From Benincasa hispida (taxonomy: Eukaryota > Streptophyta > Magnoliopsida > Cucurbitales > Cucurbitaceae): DNA of 64,000 bases. The stretch covers positions 64,122,671 through 64,186,670 of the forward strand of contig NC_052359.1 in NCBI RefSeq assembly GCF_009727055.1, in the 5' to 3' direction. Within the stretch, counting starts at the first letter, position 1. The number at the start of each line of letters is the position of its first letter. The notes beneath the pieces are model-generated. The model made no database searches, was not told the DNA's origin, and was given only the letters and a program-made list of their open reading frames with translations. This document shows positions 34,599 through 46,205 of this stretch, in pieces. The translations under genes and the position numbers were made by a program.

Positions 34599-35083
34599 TT
34601 TGCCTCTCCTCTTGAGAAAATAATCTACAAAAAAAAAAAAAAAAAAAAAATTAATAAAACAGAGTCTATAGCCACTCCCAGATGATTGGCGGGATCATAC
34701 CACCAAATAGAAGAATAATAACACGGTTTTCCTTTTTTTGCTTTATCTTAGGAATTCTAAAATTTCCATTAGTAGTTAATTACGCCAGCCAATTTGTTGC
34801 AGTCAGATTAATAGATACAGTTGTCGCAATCGTTACGATCACTGGACTTAAAACAAAGAAATTGTCATCGATCCTAAGACTTAGACCAAAATGCAGAGTT
34901 TTAAAAGTATAGTACAAGAAGCAGAGGCATCATGAATTCCACAACGGGTGAGAAACTACAAACTATCTAGAGCTGATAAAAATCACATTTTTCATATGTT
35001 ATTGTTTGTAGTGTTTAGTTCTGGTATTTTGAAAAATTTAGAGCATTTTGGTTAATTGTCAAGTAATATTGAAAATTTTGCGT
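34599..35083. other. unexplained segment between the gap and the duplicated pol copy
   Basis: About 485 bases that match nothing else in the window. It includes a 22-base poly(A) at 34630-34650 and ordinary-composition sequence after it. The 76-codon frame 34682-34912 has no recognised domain. Position beside a gap raises the chance of misplaced read sequence. Confidence 0.4.
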
Positions 35084-36890
35084 GCACCTTTTTAACAGAA
35101 TTCCGTCTACCCAATAATAGTGTCTACATTCATGCTTGAGCATTCTCTTTGGTGGTGGTGTAATCTTCAGAAATTGCTCACAAACCAAAATGACTAGTCT
35201 GCATACCAGGGCAATTCTTTATTATATGGAAATAACTAATCATTGCTGGAATACGCACTCACCTCAGACTCATTGCGGTCAACCTTAGGATTTTCTAGTC
35301 TAGACAGTGATCTGCAACTTGGCTCTTGTCCTCTTTCACTGGCAATATTTTTCTACACATTCTTGAAGGAGAAACCCATCTGATAAACCTCGGCTTTGCG
35401 TCCTTCTTTGAAATAAGATTTTATCCGATAGTGATCAGTTGTGGTTGCAGTACTTGTTCCCAACAATATACCCGAAATTTCTCCAACGTAAAAATTACAC
35501 CATGAGTTCTTATCTCGTGGTGGTATAATTTGTCTGCAGCAGTTAAGTTTTACCGCATATGCGATGGGATGCAAAAAATTTCTCTCTTTTGCGCTAAAGA
35601 ACTGCTTTCCCATCGCTTACCCGCTTGCGTCGCACATTATTTCAAATGCAGTGTCTAATTCCGCGCAATTAATATGGATACATATCACCACATTTTTTCA
35701 AAACTCTGAATTTTGTTGAAGTAGTGGTATATTGTCGAACCTCAAATATTTTGTCAGCCTCTAAGAAACAACTAATGTCGTGCTTAGTTTATGAAAAATC
35801 TTTACAAATCGTCTTGAGAATCCAGCATGCCCAACCAAGCTTCGTAACAATCTCACGCATAGTTGGAGGTAAGTTTTTTCAATATCATCGATTTTTCTAT
35901 GCCATTCCAAAACCCATCTGGGAACCTGCTTCACATGTTCCTTCCTTCACCATGAATGAAATGACAATTTTCAATTGACACCAGTTGGACTTCTCTTTCG
36001 CATCTCTTCAATATCTTCTCTCTAAGTTGACTAGACAGACTCATAGATGTTTCCCATAAACAAGAAAGTCGTGCATAAGATTTCAACAGAGTCCTCGAGA
36101 TAATCGAAAAGATAACCATGCAATCGCACTTTGAACGTGCTTGCACATTGAAGAGCCAAACGACATGCGACGAAAAGCAAAGTCCATATGGGCAAGTGAA
36201 GGTTGTCCTTGTCTTGCTTCTGGAGCTATCATAAATCTGCTTGTACCCGACATAACCATCCAAGAAGAAGTAAAAATCATTTCCCTGCTAGTCATCTAAA
36301 CTTTGATCAATGAATGGCAAAAGGAAATATCTTTCATGTGCCGCATTTAGCATGCGGTCCTGCATGCTACACATATCATTAATGGCTTAATGTTAATTTC
36401 CTTGTGTATAATCATTGGTTCATTTGGACTACATCGTCACCTTTCTTCGGCACCACACTGCAGGGCTGACCACGTGCTATCTGCTATAGGATGATAATGC
36501 CCGCATCCAGCCATTTAATGATCTCCTCTTGACGACTCCTCACCATCAGCAAGGTTGAGTCTGCGTTGTAGTTCAAGTTGCCTTGTGTTCATCTTCAAGA
36601 CAAATGGTGTCATACAGTACGCAGGCTAATCCTCATTGTTCAGCACGCGTCCAGCCAATTGTCGCACATTGCCCTTAGATGCTCATCAACGGCATCTTTT
36701 TGTTTCTCATTGACGCCAGAGGAAAATGATAATTCAAGTTTCCATCCCCAAAAAGACATCGTATATTAAATGTGGTTGTAAGGTCTTAATCAATTAGCAA
36801 GTTGTTGTGTTCCACTAGTAAGGAAGAAGTTGCGTTGTTTTTCTTTTCTTCTTTTCGTTGGCTCTATCTGCTTTACGATCATTTTTTTCC
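35084..36890 (-). repeat. second, indel-ridden copy of the Athila-like RT region
   Basis: Sequence order is the same as 32686-34540 (ccaataatagtgtctacattcatgcttg at 35110 versus 32718; catgcgacgaaaagcaaag at 36162 versus 33786; ccgcatccagcc at 36500 versus 34130). Isolated one- and two-base indels occur every few dozen bases. Biologically decayed copies would show substitutions too, but here indels dominate. It is best read as uncorrected long-read fill of the same locus. Confidence 0.75.
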
Positions 36891-39148
36891 TGATTCTGTT
36901 TTTTGTACATCGCATTACAGATCAGTAACAAGAGCATTTCTATTGCAGCATGGACACCAAGTTGCCAACCCGTTCAGCTTGCACTATAAGATTTGACTAG
37001 CAGACATCAAATTATGTTGCATCCAGGGTCACACAGGGCACTTGCTCGTGTCTAAGCCTCTATAGAGGCATGGTATAGTTAAAGCTCCCCAAGATCGCTT
37101 CATTGGTCGTGGAATATGGATTTTTAAACTGTTGCTTAGTTATATGCACACCGTTGGCTAATTTTACCAGATCTTCTCCATTCTTAGTTACGCAACTTCC
37201 TTCAGAAACTTACTAGTAGCAGGGCATCTCCTCATCGAACCTTATCACTGAAAGATATGTAAAAATGTATTGCTTACACATAATAAGAAAGCGTTGGTAC
37301 TATGTACCCTCTTTCGTTTTTTTTCTTTCCTTATGTATGCGGAAATGTTTGCCAAAAGAATCCCTGCATCGTAATAAAAACTGAACTTTCTCCGTCCCCA
37401 TTTCAGTTGCTTTGAGATCGTCGAACCGCACACCCTACTGATTCTACTGCATTCTTATTGCTTTGTGTCTTACGGTCTTGTGTCACCGTATATCTTAGGT
37501 TCTAGCCAGCAATGTTAAGTTGCTGCCGATATCTCCTTCTTTTCTCCCATCCACAGTCTTCCCAATTGCAACAATGTCACAACCTGACAATTGACTTTTA
37601 TACTGATCCCCCCGATGTGCGTGGAAGTTCAGTTGAGACTTGGCAGAGCCTCTTACGTCTACTACTTCAGCTCACTCGCAATCATGACCCATCTGTAATT
37701 CTAAATTGCGGTCATGGACGTAGAGCCTGACTTTGAGACACCGTATGCGTTTCGTTTTTTCTCTATGTATTGCTTTTAATAGCACTCCAAAGAAAGGAAT
37801 TGCGGTGGTGTGAGCTGCCTGCTTAATTTGCTCGTTTGACCTGTTGTTGCGTTGGAAGGAATCTCTGGTGGCCCTTTCTCAAGCACACGACGGTTGAAAA
37901 TTTTGTTGCGGCTTCCAACGTTAAAATTAGGGTGGTTTCTCCACCTGGGGTTTGTAGAGTTATTCGAAAACGGATTATTTTTTTTACAAAATATACATAC
38001 AGATTTTTGTACTGATTTGCAGGTAATCTTCCATCGCTATGCCCATCACGTTAAGTCTGCGCTACACCTTGCGATTATTTTTGTACTGACTTGCCGTGTT
38101 ATTCCGGATTTGCGGTGTTGGCGGTTGATCACAATTCACTTGGATTAAATTCATCTTCGGTCATTGGTTTTTAGTGAAGCACAATAACACCATTATATTG
38201 CGTCATTGTCTTTGTTCTCAATCTCTGGTCGCTCTTCTCTTCGATATCATGGTCTTAGATATTGCGATCCAAATGATATTCTTCACCTCATCATATGTTT
38301 TCAATAGAGACACCAGCGGCATGCGCATTCGATGCAGATGGTCTGCGAAGCAGGATTCAAACCATGATTTAAAAAAATTTCATCTTGGATAGGCAGTCTG
38401 GCAACCCATTTATGTGGGACAACCAAACCCAACCTCTTAACCTCGTCCCAAGCATCGCTGAGCGATTCACTCCATTTCTTGCTCAAATTTGTGATAAGTT
38501 TCCTTCGTCTGGCATTCTTAGTAAGTACTTCTTCATAACTTCTCCACGATCTTGTTCCTAAGAAGTGATCTCTCCCGGCTCAAGAGAATATGCTCATCTC
38601 TCTAGCCTTCTGATCACAGCAAAAGAAAAATGAGAACAAGTTAGTCAAGCTTACACTCCTTCGGCCAGAGATGTTCAGAAAACACAAAAGTTTTAGCATG
38701 ATTCTCAATAAAGCTGGATCAGAGTAGCGTGCAGGTCTTTCGTCCATGCCTCTCTTCTTCGAATTATCCTTACAGTCTCGGTACATCTACTCGCATCACC
38801 GGGTTTCATTCCTATCGCAGTCGGAGGGCAGGCCTTCAATATCCGTGGGAGAATATCATAGATGCTTGGTGATGACTAGTTCCCTTAATTGGCGTCTATT
38901 GCGACTTAATTTCAACAGATTGGAGCACTGACATTTTAGATCATTTTAGTGCTTGCTACCTTTAGGCTTGTTCCGCCATCTTTCTCCTTATCACAAATGT
39001 CGGCTTCCTACCGGCGCTAACGGGTCTCTTCAATCTCTTCCTAAACGTCTCTCAATCTCCGGGGTCTAATCACCAGAGATTGAAATGTCTAGCAAAGAAA
39101 TCGCACGAACAAATTTACAATTAGCAAACTAATTTTTCCGACCGAAGT
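36891..39148 (-). pseudogene. Athila-like gag / protease region, heavily degraded
   Basis: Little continuous coding remains. 38486-38301 reads WSESLSDAWDEVKRLGLVVPHK...IQDEIFLNHGLNPASQ, which fits the gag pattern W-ERFK-LL-CPHHG-IQ-FY-GLNP of this lineage. Other frames are broken every 50-100 bases. Sequence quality may be poor here too, as it adjoins the duplicated block. Confidence 0.5.
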
Positions 39149-39178
39149 CCCCGGCAACGGTGCCAAAAACTTGATGCT
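39149..39178 (-). other. post-LTR leader / primer-binding region of the Athila-like element
   Basis: On the minus strand, ttggcaccgttgccgggga follows the LTR end, a motif widely found just inside the 5' LTR of Athila/Tat elements. It fixes the element's orientation. Confidence 0.75.
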
Positions 39179-39179
39179 T

Positions 39180-40425
39180 GATTTTATGAAGTGGAAATGT
39201 GGATGCTATACATTGATGAAATTGTGTTGTGCACTCAAGTTTCCTTAGTGGAATTCAAGTGTAAATTTCACTAAGTTTCCTGGTAAGTCCAGGGTCGAAC
39301 ACAGGGACTTTTGAACCCCTGCTAGGTCCGATAACCGTTTAGGGCACGAAACAGGTTTGTTATTGATTGCGTTAATGAGAAAATAAACAAATGCGGAGGA
39401 TTTGAGAAAAGGTAGTTGTGTAATAGATGCACTGAGTATGCGATGAACGGGTTGAGAAGATCTTTAGCTAGTATTACTTGGGAATGTGTCAGACTATGCG
39501 ATCATGTTACAACCATGCACAACAAGTCATTTTCCAATGCAAATGTGATGCTCCTAAGTCTAGGACGCATGTGTTGAATGAAAAAGTGTCCATAGAGCTT
39601 ATCCCTAAGTCTCTACTCTTGTCCTATGCGATGATGCAAAATGCATAAAATCAAGGTGACCGTATACAATCATATCCTATCTCTAGGATGCATGCAATCG
39701 TTGATAACAAATAGTGTTCATTCCTAAGCTCCTATCTCTTGATTATGCATTCTAATCTGGCTCTTCCGAGCCTAGATTCTAACCTAACCTTCCCAAGTCT
39801 AGATTCTGTCCTTGGACTAGCCTCCCAAGTATCTCTAATGGACGAATGAAGCATACATAATACAAGATAATCGCTTAGCATGAAGATTCCCTAGTTGTGC
39901 TAGCTAAATGCTTCTCAACCCATTCAACTGATTTAGCTACTCATGCGTAAATAACAGAGAGTGGACAGATATAAAGAGAAAATTCCATTTTTATAAATGA
40001 GTTTGAGTACAAAATAACAATGGAAGTTAAAGGTAGAGAGCCTGGTAGCAATTCCTTGCTAACCAAGGCTTTTACACTACAATCTCTAATCGGCTCTAAA
40101 GATGTTCCTGCTTCCGTAGCCGTTGGCCCTCTCTCCATCCTTGAAGCTTCTGACACTCTCTCAAGCTTACCGAAACGACCTGCCGGCATAACCTCCTCCC
40201 TCGCGTCCACCTTAAAATGAAAAAAAAAACTGTGAACAAAGATGTGTGTATGAACTTCGAACTAAAGAATGGTTAACTGATCAACCCCTTTTCAAAACGT
40301 TGCCCTTAGTATTTATAGATGTCCAAGGTGAACGGCGGCTTCTCTCTCATGATTGTACAGATGGGACGGCTTTAATTCCTGACCGATGTGTCATATATTT
40401 GTCACTGATGCATCGAATATTTGTC
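39180..40425 (-). repeat. 5' LTR (truncated) of the Athila-like element
   Basis: 40185-40425 aligns with 29556-29800 (aacctcctccctcg, gaacttcgaactaaagaatgg, gtacagatgggacg). It carries the same TATA box (40317-40309). The outer about 400 bases of the LTR (present at 29800-30200) are missing; at 40426 the sequence passes into a tandem array. Confidence 0.75.
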
Positions 40426-41137
40426 ACTGGAAAGTTCACGCACAAAAATTGGGTCCCGGGGCACCCCTGCCAGACCTGATATTCATTTGGGGCACCAAAT
40501 GACCTTCGTTCCTAAAACTGTATGTGCACGGCCTTTTCTCATCGTGCTCAATCCTTGGGTCCGTTTTCAAATTTTTACCTGCCGGAAAGTTCGCACACAA
40601 AAATTAGGCTGCAGAGCACCTTCGCCAGGCCCGATAGCCACTTGGGGCATCAAATGAGCTTCTTTCCCAAAATCGTCTGTGTGTACGGCTTTTTCTCATC
40701 ATTCTAAACCCCTAGGTCCGTTTTCAGATTTTCGCCCACTGAAAAGTTCACGCACTTGGGCACGAGCTCCTCCGTTCCGAAAACCATCTGCGCGCACGAC
40801 TTTTTCTCATCGTTCTGAACCACTGGGTTCGTTTTCAGAATTTCGCCTACCGAAAAGTTCACGCAAAAAAATTGGGCTCCAGGGCACCCCCATTGGGCCC
40901 AATAGCCATTTAGGCACCAAACGAGCTCCGTTCCCAAAATCTTCTGTGCACACGACTTTTTCTCATCGTTCTGAACCCATGGGTACGTTTTCAGATTTTT
41001 GCCTGCCGGAAAGTACACGAATAAAAATTGGGCCCCGTGGCGCCCCTACTGGGCCCGATAGTCGTTTAAGGCACAAAACAAGCTCTGTTCCCAAAACCGT
41101 CTACGCGCACAACTTTTTCTCATCGTTCTGAGCCCCT
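40426..41137 (+). repeat. tandem array, about 155-160 bp unit
   Basis: Five units recognised by ctttttctcatcgttctgaac-type words at 40531, 40689, 40799, 40959 and 41113, alternating with gaaagttcacgcac and tcgtttcccaaaa-like words. One unit is shortened to about 110 bases. It runs into a 100-N gap, so the true length is unknown. Reading frames through it (40679-41131) are repeats of the unit, not genes. Confidence 0.8.
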
Positions 41138-41237
41138 NNNNNNNNNNNNNNNNNNNNNNNNNNNNNNNNNNNNNNNNNNNNNNNNNNNNNNNNNNNNNNN
41201 NNNNNNNNNNNNNNNNNNNNNNNNNNNNNNNNNNNNN
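41138..41237. other. assembly gap, 100 N
   Basis: A standard scaffold gap at the end of a tandem array. Confidence 0.95.
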
Positions 41238-41590
41238 TGGCATTCCATCTCAGAGAGTTGCACCAATGGTACCTATTCGACCTAAAACTTTTTTTCTAAA
41301 ATGTTTTGTGAAATGGAATATTTGAATCGTCTCCTTCATTATTCTTTAAATGAACAACTACACATGAAAAGTTGAGTCCCATAGGTAAAGTGTAATACAT
41401 AAATTTACTAAAAATATAAAGGCAAAATGTATAGGTAAAGAGTTTTTCCTATTTTTTTTTTATATATAGGATAAATTTATAAATGTAATATATGAATCCA
41501 TTAACAACACTAATGAAACAGTATATAGTCTAGGCATAACAAACTTTAAGACCCATTTGTTATAACATAAAATAAAATATAAAGTTCATC
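41238..41590 (+). repeat. 350-bp direct repeat, left copy
   Basis: tggcattccatctcagagag to caaactttaag / ataaaatataaag matches 45855-46205 in the same orientation with modest divergence. No coding potential; 4.3 kb separates the copies. Confidence 0.8.
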
Positions 41591-41715
41591 TCCATGCATG
41601 CGTTGATAGTCGAGTGAGTTATATAAAAATGAGTGTTATAACAAGAATATACTCATCTCCATGTATGCGTTGATAGTCGAGTGAGTTATATAAAAATGAG
41701 TGCAACACGGGATGC
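41587..41715 (+). repeat. 67-bp tandem pair
   Basis: catctccatgcatgcgttga...gagttatataaaaatgagt occurs at 41587 and again at 41654, and a third divergent copy lies at 42590-42655. The second and third end in a cacgggatgca(a/c)cc word that borders the MADS-box fragment. Confidence 0.75.
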
Positions 41716-41995
41716 ACCCTAGTGTGTATATACGTCTCTTGATTCGTCATGTTCTTCTGGCGTTCGACTTTCGGAAGACTGAGAAAGCGACGGTAGAGGT
41801 GTTGAGCGGCAGAGAGAGATGGCCAGATGATGGGATGGTCCTCGTCGGGGCCATGGACGACGCAAAGGCGAAAACGCCGCAGAGAGTGGTGAGTTCACTT
41901 ACTTTCTTTAACAATCCGAGCCTTCGTTTCTTGAAACTGGCTTTCCTTGCATTATCGCTTGCAATCCAAACCAACTTCACTTTCTTCCTTATCAT
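41701..41995 (-). pseudogene. type I (M-gamma, AGL80-like) MADS-box fragment
   Basis: From ATG at 41995 the minus strand reads IRKKVKLVWIASDNARKASFKKRR, LGLLKKVSELTTLCGV: the DNA-binding MADS domain of the AGL80-like (M-gamma) group, which in plants acts in female gametophyte and endosperm. After residue 43 or so a frameshift is needed (near 41870) to continue as HGPDEDHPIIWPSLSAAQHLYRRFL and VERQKNMTNQETYIHTRV, the usual sequence after the MADS domain. It then runs into repeat DNA near 41701, so the C-terminal half is missing. Without the frameshift the ORF reads 82 residues to 41747. Probably a dead gene fragment. Confidence 0.75.
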
Positions 41996-43884
41996 TGAGA
42001 CTCTCTCTAGCTTTCTTGTTCTTCTTCTTATTTCTGGCCTCTGATTTTGAGGTGCAACTATGGAGTTTATTTATAAGCCTTGTGGTTATAGTTTTTATTT
42101 TTATTTTTTTTTTCTAAGTTTTTTTTATTCTCTTGGTAATTGTATTACTAGGGGAATTTTTGTCCTTTAGTAACTAGTGGTAATTAAAGATGAAAAATAT
42201 ACTAATGCATCCATTCCACCTATCTTTCTGTAGCCACTCAAATTATCTTATCATAATTTATTACGTGATAAATATGTCAAATTATCTTATCATAGTTTAC
42301 CATATGATTAGAAGAGTTGCATCGGTATGAGAAATACTCAGATATATCTGGGTCTATATCTATCTTTGTGCATCCACCAAATTATCTTATCATAATTTAT
42401 TACGTGATAAATTCTTTTTATATCTTTATTTAATTATTTTAATTCTTATTGTGTGTGATGAAAGTAAGATGCATAGAAATGTATATATCCTAAACCACAT
42501 CTTCTTTTTTAGTCTTACTTTAACCATAGAAAATAAATAATTCAATATAGATATATGAGTAATATTTAAGTGCGGCCACAAGACTATACTCATCTCCATG
42601 CACGTGTTGATAATCGAGTGAGTTTTTACAAAAATGAGTAACATCACGGGATGCAACCCAGTTTGATATAGTATGTATAGTAGTGAGAAGAGATGTTTTG
42701 ATCTTTTGTGGAACAAATCTAAGATGGATATGTTTGTTTTTTTTTTTTTTTTGGACGAATATGTGGGGTCATGGGGAGTCGAATCTCTCACTTTGAGGAT
42801 AATAGTGACAAACACTATGCCAGTTTGAAAGCTATGTTCATTTTGGCCAAAATTATTATGTCAGGGACGATAAAGTGGAGCTATCATCAAAGGTTTGGGC
42901 TAGTGGATGCAAAAATTTTTCTTAAATGATCGGAATGAAAAGGTACTGGTAAAGAAAGAATTAAGGAGAAAACAAACAGGGAGGGGGGAGGCAATTTTTC
43001 TGTATTTACAAAACCGTAAATTTTGAAATGTTTAGTTATAGAGCAGAAATTTGTGTGGCCTATCATAATCTAAACTCCTTTAGAGAATCATTAAAAATGC
43101 TGGACCATATACCTGTACCTTGAAAAAAATAAAAAGAAAAAGAAATAGGAATATAATCACAAAAGCTATAAATACTTCAAAACCGATACAAAGTTATAAA
43201 AAAAGAATAAATAAACTCTAAAAACAGAATTTACTTTATTCGAAAAATTAAAAATTCAAATAATTTTTGTCAGTCAAACATTGGAGTTGTGAATTGGTGA
43301 ATGAATAGACTGAGTTGTACACAAGGAGGTAAATCATGGAATAGTAGGGGTGTATATATAGCAATTAATCCAAAAATTAATATTACTATATTATCACTTA
43401 TGGTTGTCATTTTGAGTAAAAAACCAAACTTTATTATTATTTATTATGCCAATAAATATATATTTATTATATCATTATATTTGGTGTGAAGATGGGAATA
43501 TACGGTTAGTTTCATTGATATTTGAGACAATTGGTTGAACTATTGCTTTTTTCTTTTCTTTGTTTTTTATGTGAAAAAATTATCATTATTTTTAAATTTT
43601 TTTTATTATCATTATTAACCATTTTCTTTTCTCTTTTTCTTTTGTTCTTACTGCCATTAATCTTTTATAATTTTAAGGCTATGAGTACCAAAGGTTAAAA
43701 AATATTCTCTTATTTAGTGATGAAATGTAGTGAGATTTGTAATATGTTTCCTTTCCTTTCGTGAATTTTGAGGCATGTATTTTATCTAAGTTAAACGATA
43801 GTGAGTTTTATGAAAGTAATAATTTAATCACTAAATTTTAGTGGATAATGAATTTAAGGGTAATTATTTTGTATGGTAAAACTG
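41996..43884. other. intergenic AT-rich DNA
   Basis: Contains the third copy of the 67-bp repeat (42590-42655) and two copies of aaattatcttatcataatttattacgtgata (42238 and 42370, with a variant at 42280). It also has a T-rich run at 42737-42752. Frames 42426-42815 (-) and 43301-43489 (+) show no domain. Confidence 0.5.
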
Positions 43885-44045
43885 TTGAAAATATTTTTAG
43901 TATAACAAAATATTACTACCTATCCGTGATAGATCACGATAGACATCTATCAATGGACGACAGATCATGATGGACATCAATCTTGCAGTCTATTGTTGGT
44001 AGATAGTAACATTATGTTATATTTGTAAATAAGTTGGTTCATTTT
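43885..44045. mobile_element. MITE-like element with gatagac/gtctatc inverted words
   Basis: Contains tgatagatcacgatagacatctatcaatgg and tattgttggtagatag, between a tataacaaaatatta-like left arm and a ttatatttgtaaata-like right arm. It is related to the better preserved element at 46618-46790. Confidence 0.45.
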
Positions 44046-44180
44046 CCTTTATCTGAAAACACCCCATGATTTTGTCTCTATATTTTTAATTTTATAATAA
44101 TTTAGTACTAGTATTTTAAAATCTGTAATGATGTCATCTGTATCTTGAACAATCGTTATGTATTTAAAAGTACATAGGCT

Positions 44181-44505
44181 AGTGGGCATTTGGGGAAAAT
44201 AGTTGGTTATTATAGTCCTAGGTTATTATAATTAAGTTATAATAGTTTGTGCGTTGAGTATAGATTATTTTAGTTTGGGTTATAATAGTATGTGTTTGAG
44301 GTGTAAACTATTTTAATTTCAGAAGGAAATAGTAAATACTATAGAAATGAATAAAAAAGTAATGAATGTAAAATAGTAAAAGTTATAACAAATAGTAAAT
44401 ACTGTAACAAATGAGAGATTGAAATAATTTTATCTGTAGGTATTTACTATAACAAGAGGTACTTATTATAATCTTATGATAGTCTTCTCTCCAAACACAC
44501 CCTAA
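44181..44505. mobile_element. MITE, about 325 bp, gtgggcatttgggg terminal repeats
   Basis: The left end gtgggcatttggggaaaatag matches inverted the right end (minus strand: agggtgtgtttggagagaaga). The next bases also pair loosely (ttattataat). It is non-coding; a hAT- or PIF-type MITE is plausible, but no target duplication was fixed. Confidence 0.5.
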
Positions 44506-45854
44506 ATTGTCACATACTAAAGATCAAGAGATTAAATTGTTACTTTTCATAAATATTCATGATTAAGAATATTTATTTTAACTTTTAAGAGTGTGAGTGC
44601 TTTGAGTTGTTAGTTTTTAGGGTTACTATTTTTATCGATTTCACTCCCGAAAATCTGATTAAACATTTTCTATTTTAGTATGATGTCGTGTTCTGCATTT
44701 GACATCTAAATATCATGAAATCAATGTTCTCATCGTATCTTTCAAAACCGACGTACTAGATATGTAATTTACGTCATTTTTTTACTTGTTTAGAAGGTCA
44801 ATTATTAAAATATCATATCATTATTGTCAATGAAAGTAATACATATGATCAACTATTTATGATATATTTCAATATTAATAAACATAGTAAGGATAATACA
44901 CAGATAATTCGTTAATTTTTTCTTAATAATTATTAAATTTTGTTTCATACCATTATTTCTTTCAAATAAAGTAAAACACATCAATCCACAGATTTAATAT
45001 ATATATATATATATATATATGATAATTTCAAATTACCCATATTATTATTTAAAAAGAATATTCCTCAAATTCTTTTTGAAGAATAAGCCAAAAGAAGAAT
45101 AATTAAATCCAAAATGTTACAAAACTCTCACAACCTCACCAGTTTTCGGAATGCATGTATGACAAACCACGTGGAAGATTTTTAAATCTATACATATGTG
45201 CGTGAGGCTTGCTATTCAAGAAACATGTGAGATCATGTTGTCTGTAATCCATTTTTCAGAAATTTTCATTTTACATCCCTTAAATTATACCATTTAAATC
45301 TTGAATTTTCATAAATTTACCGATTAATCGCCTTTTTTTAGATTTGATTTCAAAAATATTGTAAGAATTATATAATTTTTTTTCAATTTACTTTTAAATT
45401 ATTATAAGTAATCAATTATTTAACTCTTTATTAAGATTACATTTGAAAATTGTCAATGCATTTCATTTTATACGTGTGTAGACTTTTCGAGATGTTGAAT
45501 TAATAAAATAGATTATTAAACTTGATATGGACACTTTTCAAAAGAAGTTTTAGATAGAGTCTAAATTGATTTGTTTATGAAAGTTTAGGAGTTTAGTTGA
45601 TAAAATTATATGTATCACACGATATTTACCTAGAAAGAACGTAATGAAGGGTGTAAAATTGATATATCTAGAAAGTTTAGATTTAAATTGATATAATTTT
45701 TGTTTAGAGTTTAACTTATTTTTTTTTTCTAATTTAAAAAGAAAAATTGGTTTTTGTTTGGCATGCAATAAATAAATATGATATAGTTTTTTTAATAATT
45801 ATCATCGATTTTTAAAAGTTAGATAATTTACAAATTTTATAAATATTTTTTATT
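44506..45854. other. intergenic AT-rich DNA
   Basis: No gene seen. Includes a (TA)n tract at about 44998-45020. Confidence 0.5.
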
Positions 45855-46205
45855 ATGGCATTCTATCTTAGAGAGTTTGCACCAATGGTACATATTCGAC
45901 CTAATTTTTTTTTTAAAAAAAATATGTTTTGTGAAGATTTGAAATGTCTCCTTCATTATTCTTTAAATGAACAACTACACGTGAAAAGTTGAGTCCCATA
46001 GGTAAAGTGTAACACATAAATTTACTAAAAATATAAAAGGCAGGTAAAGAGTTTCTCCTAATAACATTTTTTTCATATATAGGATAAGATTTATAAATGT
46101 AATATATGAATGGATATTAACAACGACACTAATGAATCAATATATCGTCTAGGCATAACAAAATTTGAGAGTCAAATTCATTATAACAAAAAATAAAATA
46201 TAAAG
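45855..46205 (+). repeat. 350-bp direct repeat, right copy
   Basis: Counterpart of 41238-41590, from tggcattctatcttagagag to ataaaatataaagtt. Confidence 0.8.

Larger units (their letters stand above)
29556..40425 (-). mobile_element. decayed Athila-like Ty3/gypsy retrotransposon
   Basis: Minus-strand element: 5' LTR remnant 40425-39180, primer-binding region with the ccccggcaacggtgccaaaa motif (39149-39170), gag traces, pol (34518-31520), 3' untranslated region, polypurine tract (ttttgggga, at 30209-30201) and 3' LTR 30200-29556. Domain order PR-RT-RH-IN and strong Athila-type motifs ([29 protein letters not shown]) support the lineage. Both LTRs are truncated at different ends. The interior holds a 25-N gap (34574-34598) and a second, error-rich copy of the RT region. 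No intact reading frame remains. Confidence 0.8.

Noticed and set aside
34682..34912. 76-codon membrane-like frame beside the gap
   Set aside because: No recognised family, no upstream context, and it lies in sequence of doubtful origin.
40679..41131. 150-codon frame of repeated SHRSEPLG-type peptides
   Set aside because: It follows the 155-bp tandem array and has an antisense frame of similar length; a repeat artefact.
41747..41995. Intact small 82-residue MADS-only protein
   Set aside because: Possible in principle, but conserved AGL80-like sequence continues in another frame right after the MADS domain, so a frameshifted fragment is the better reading.
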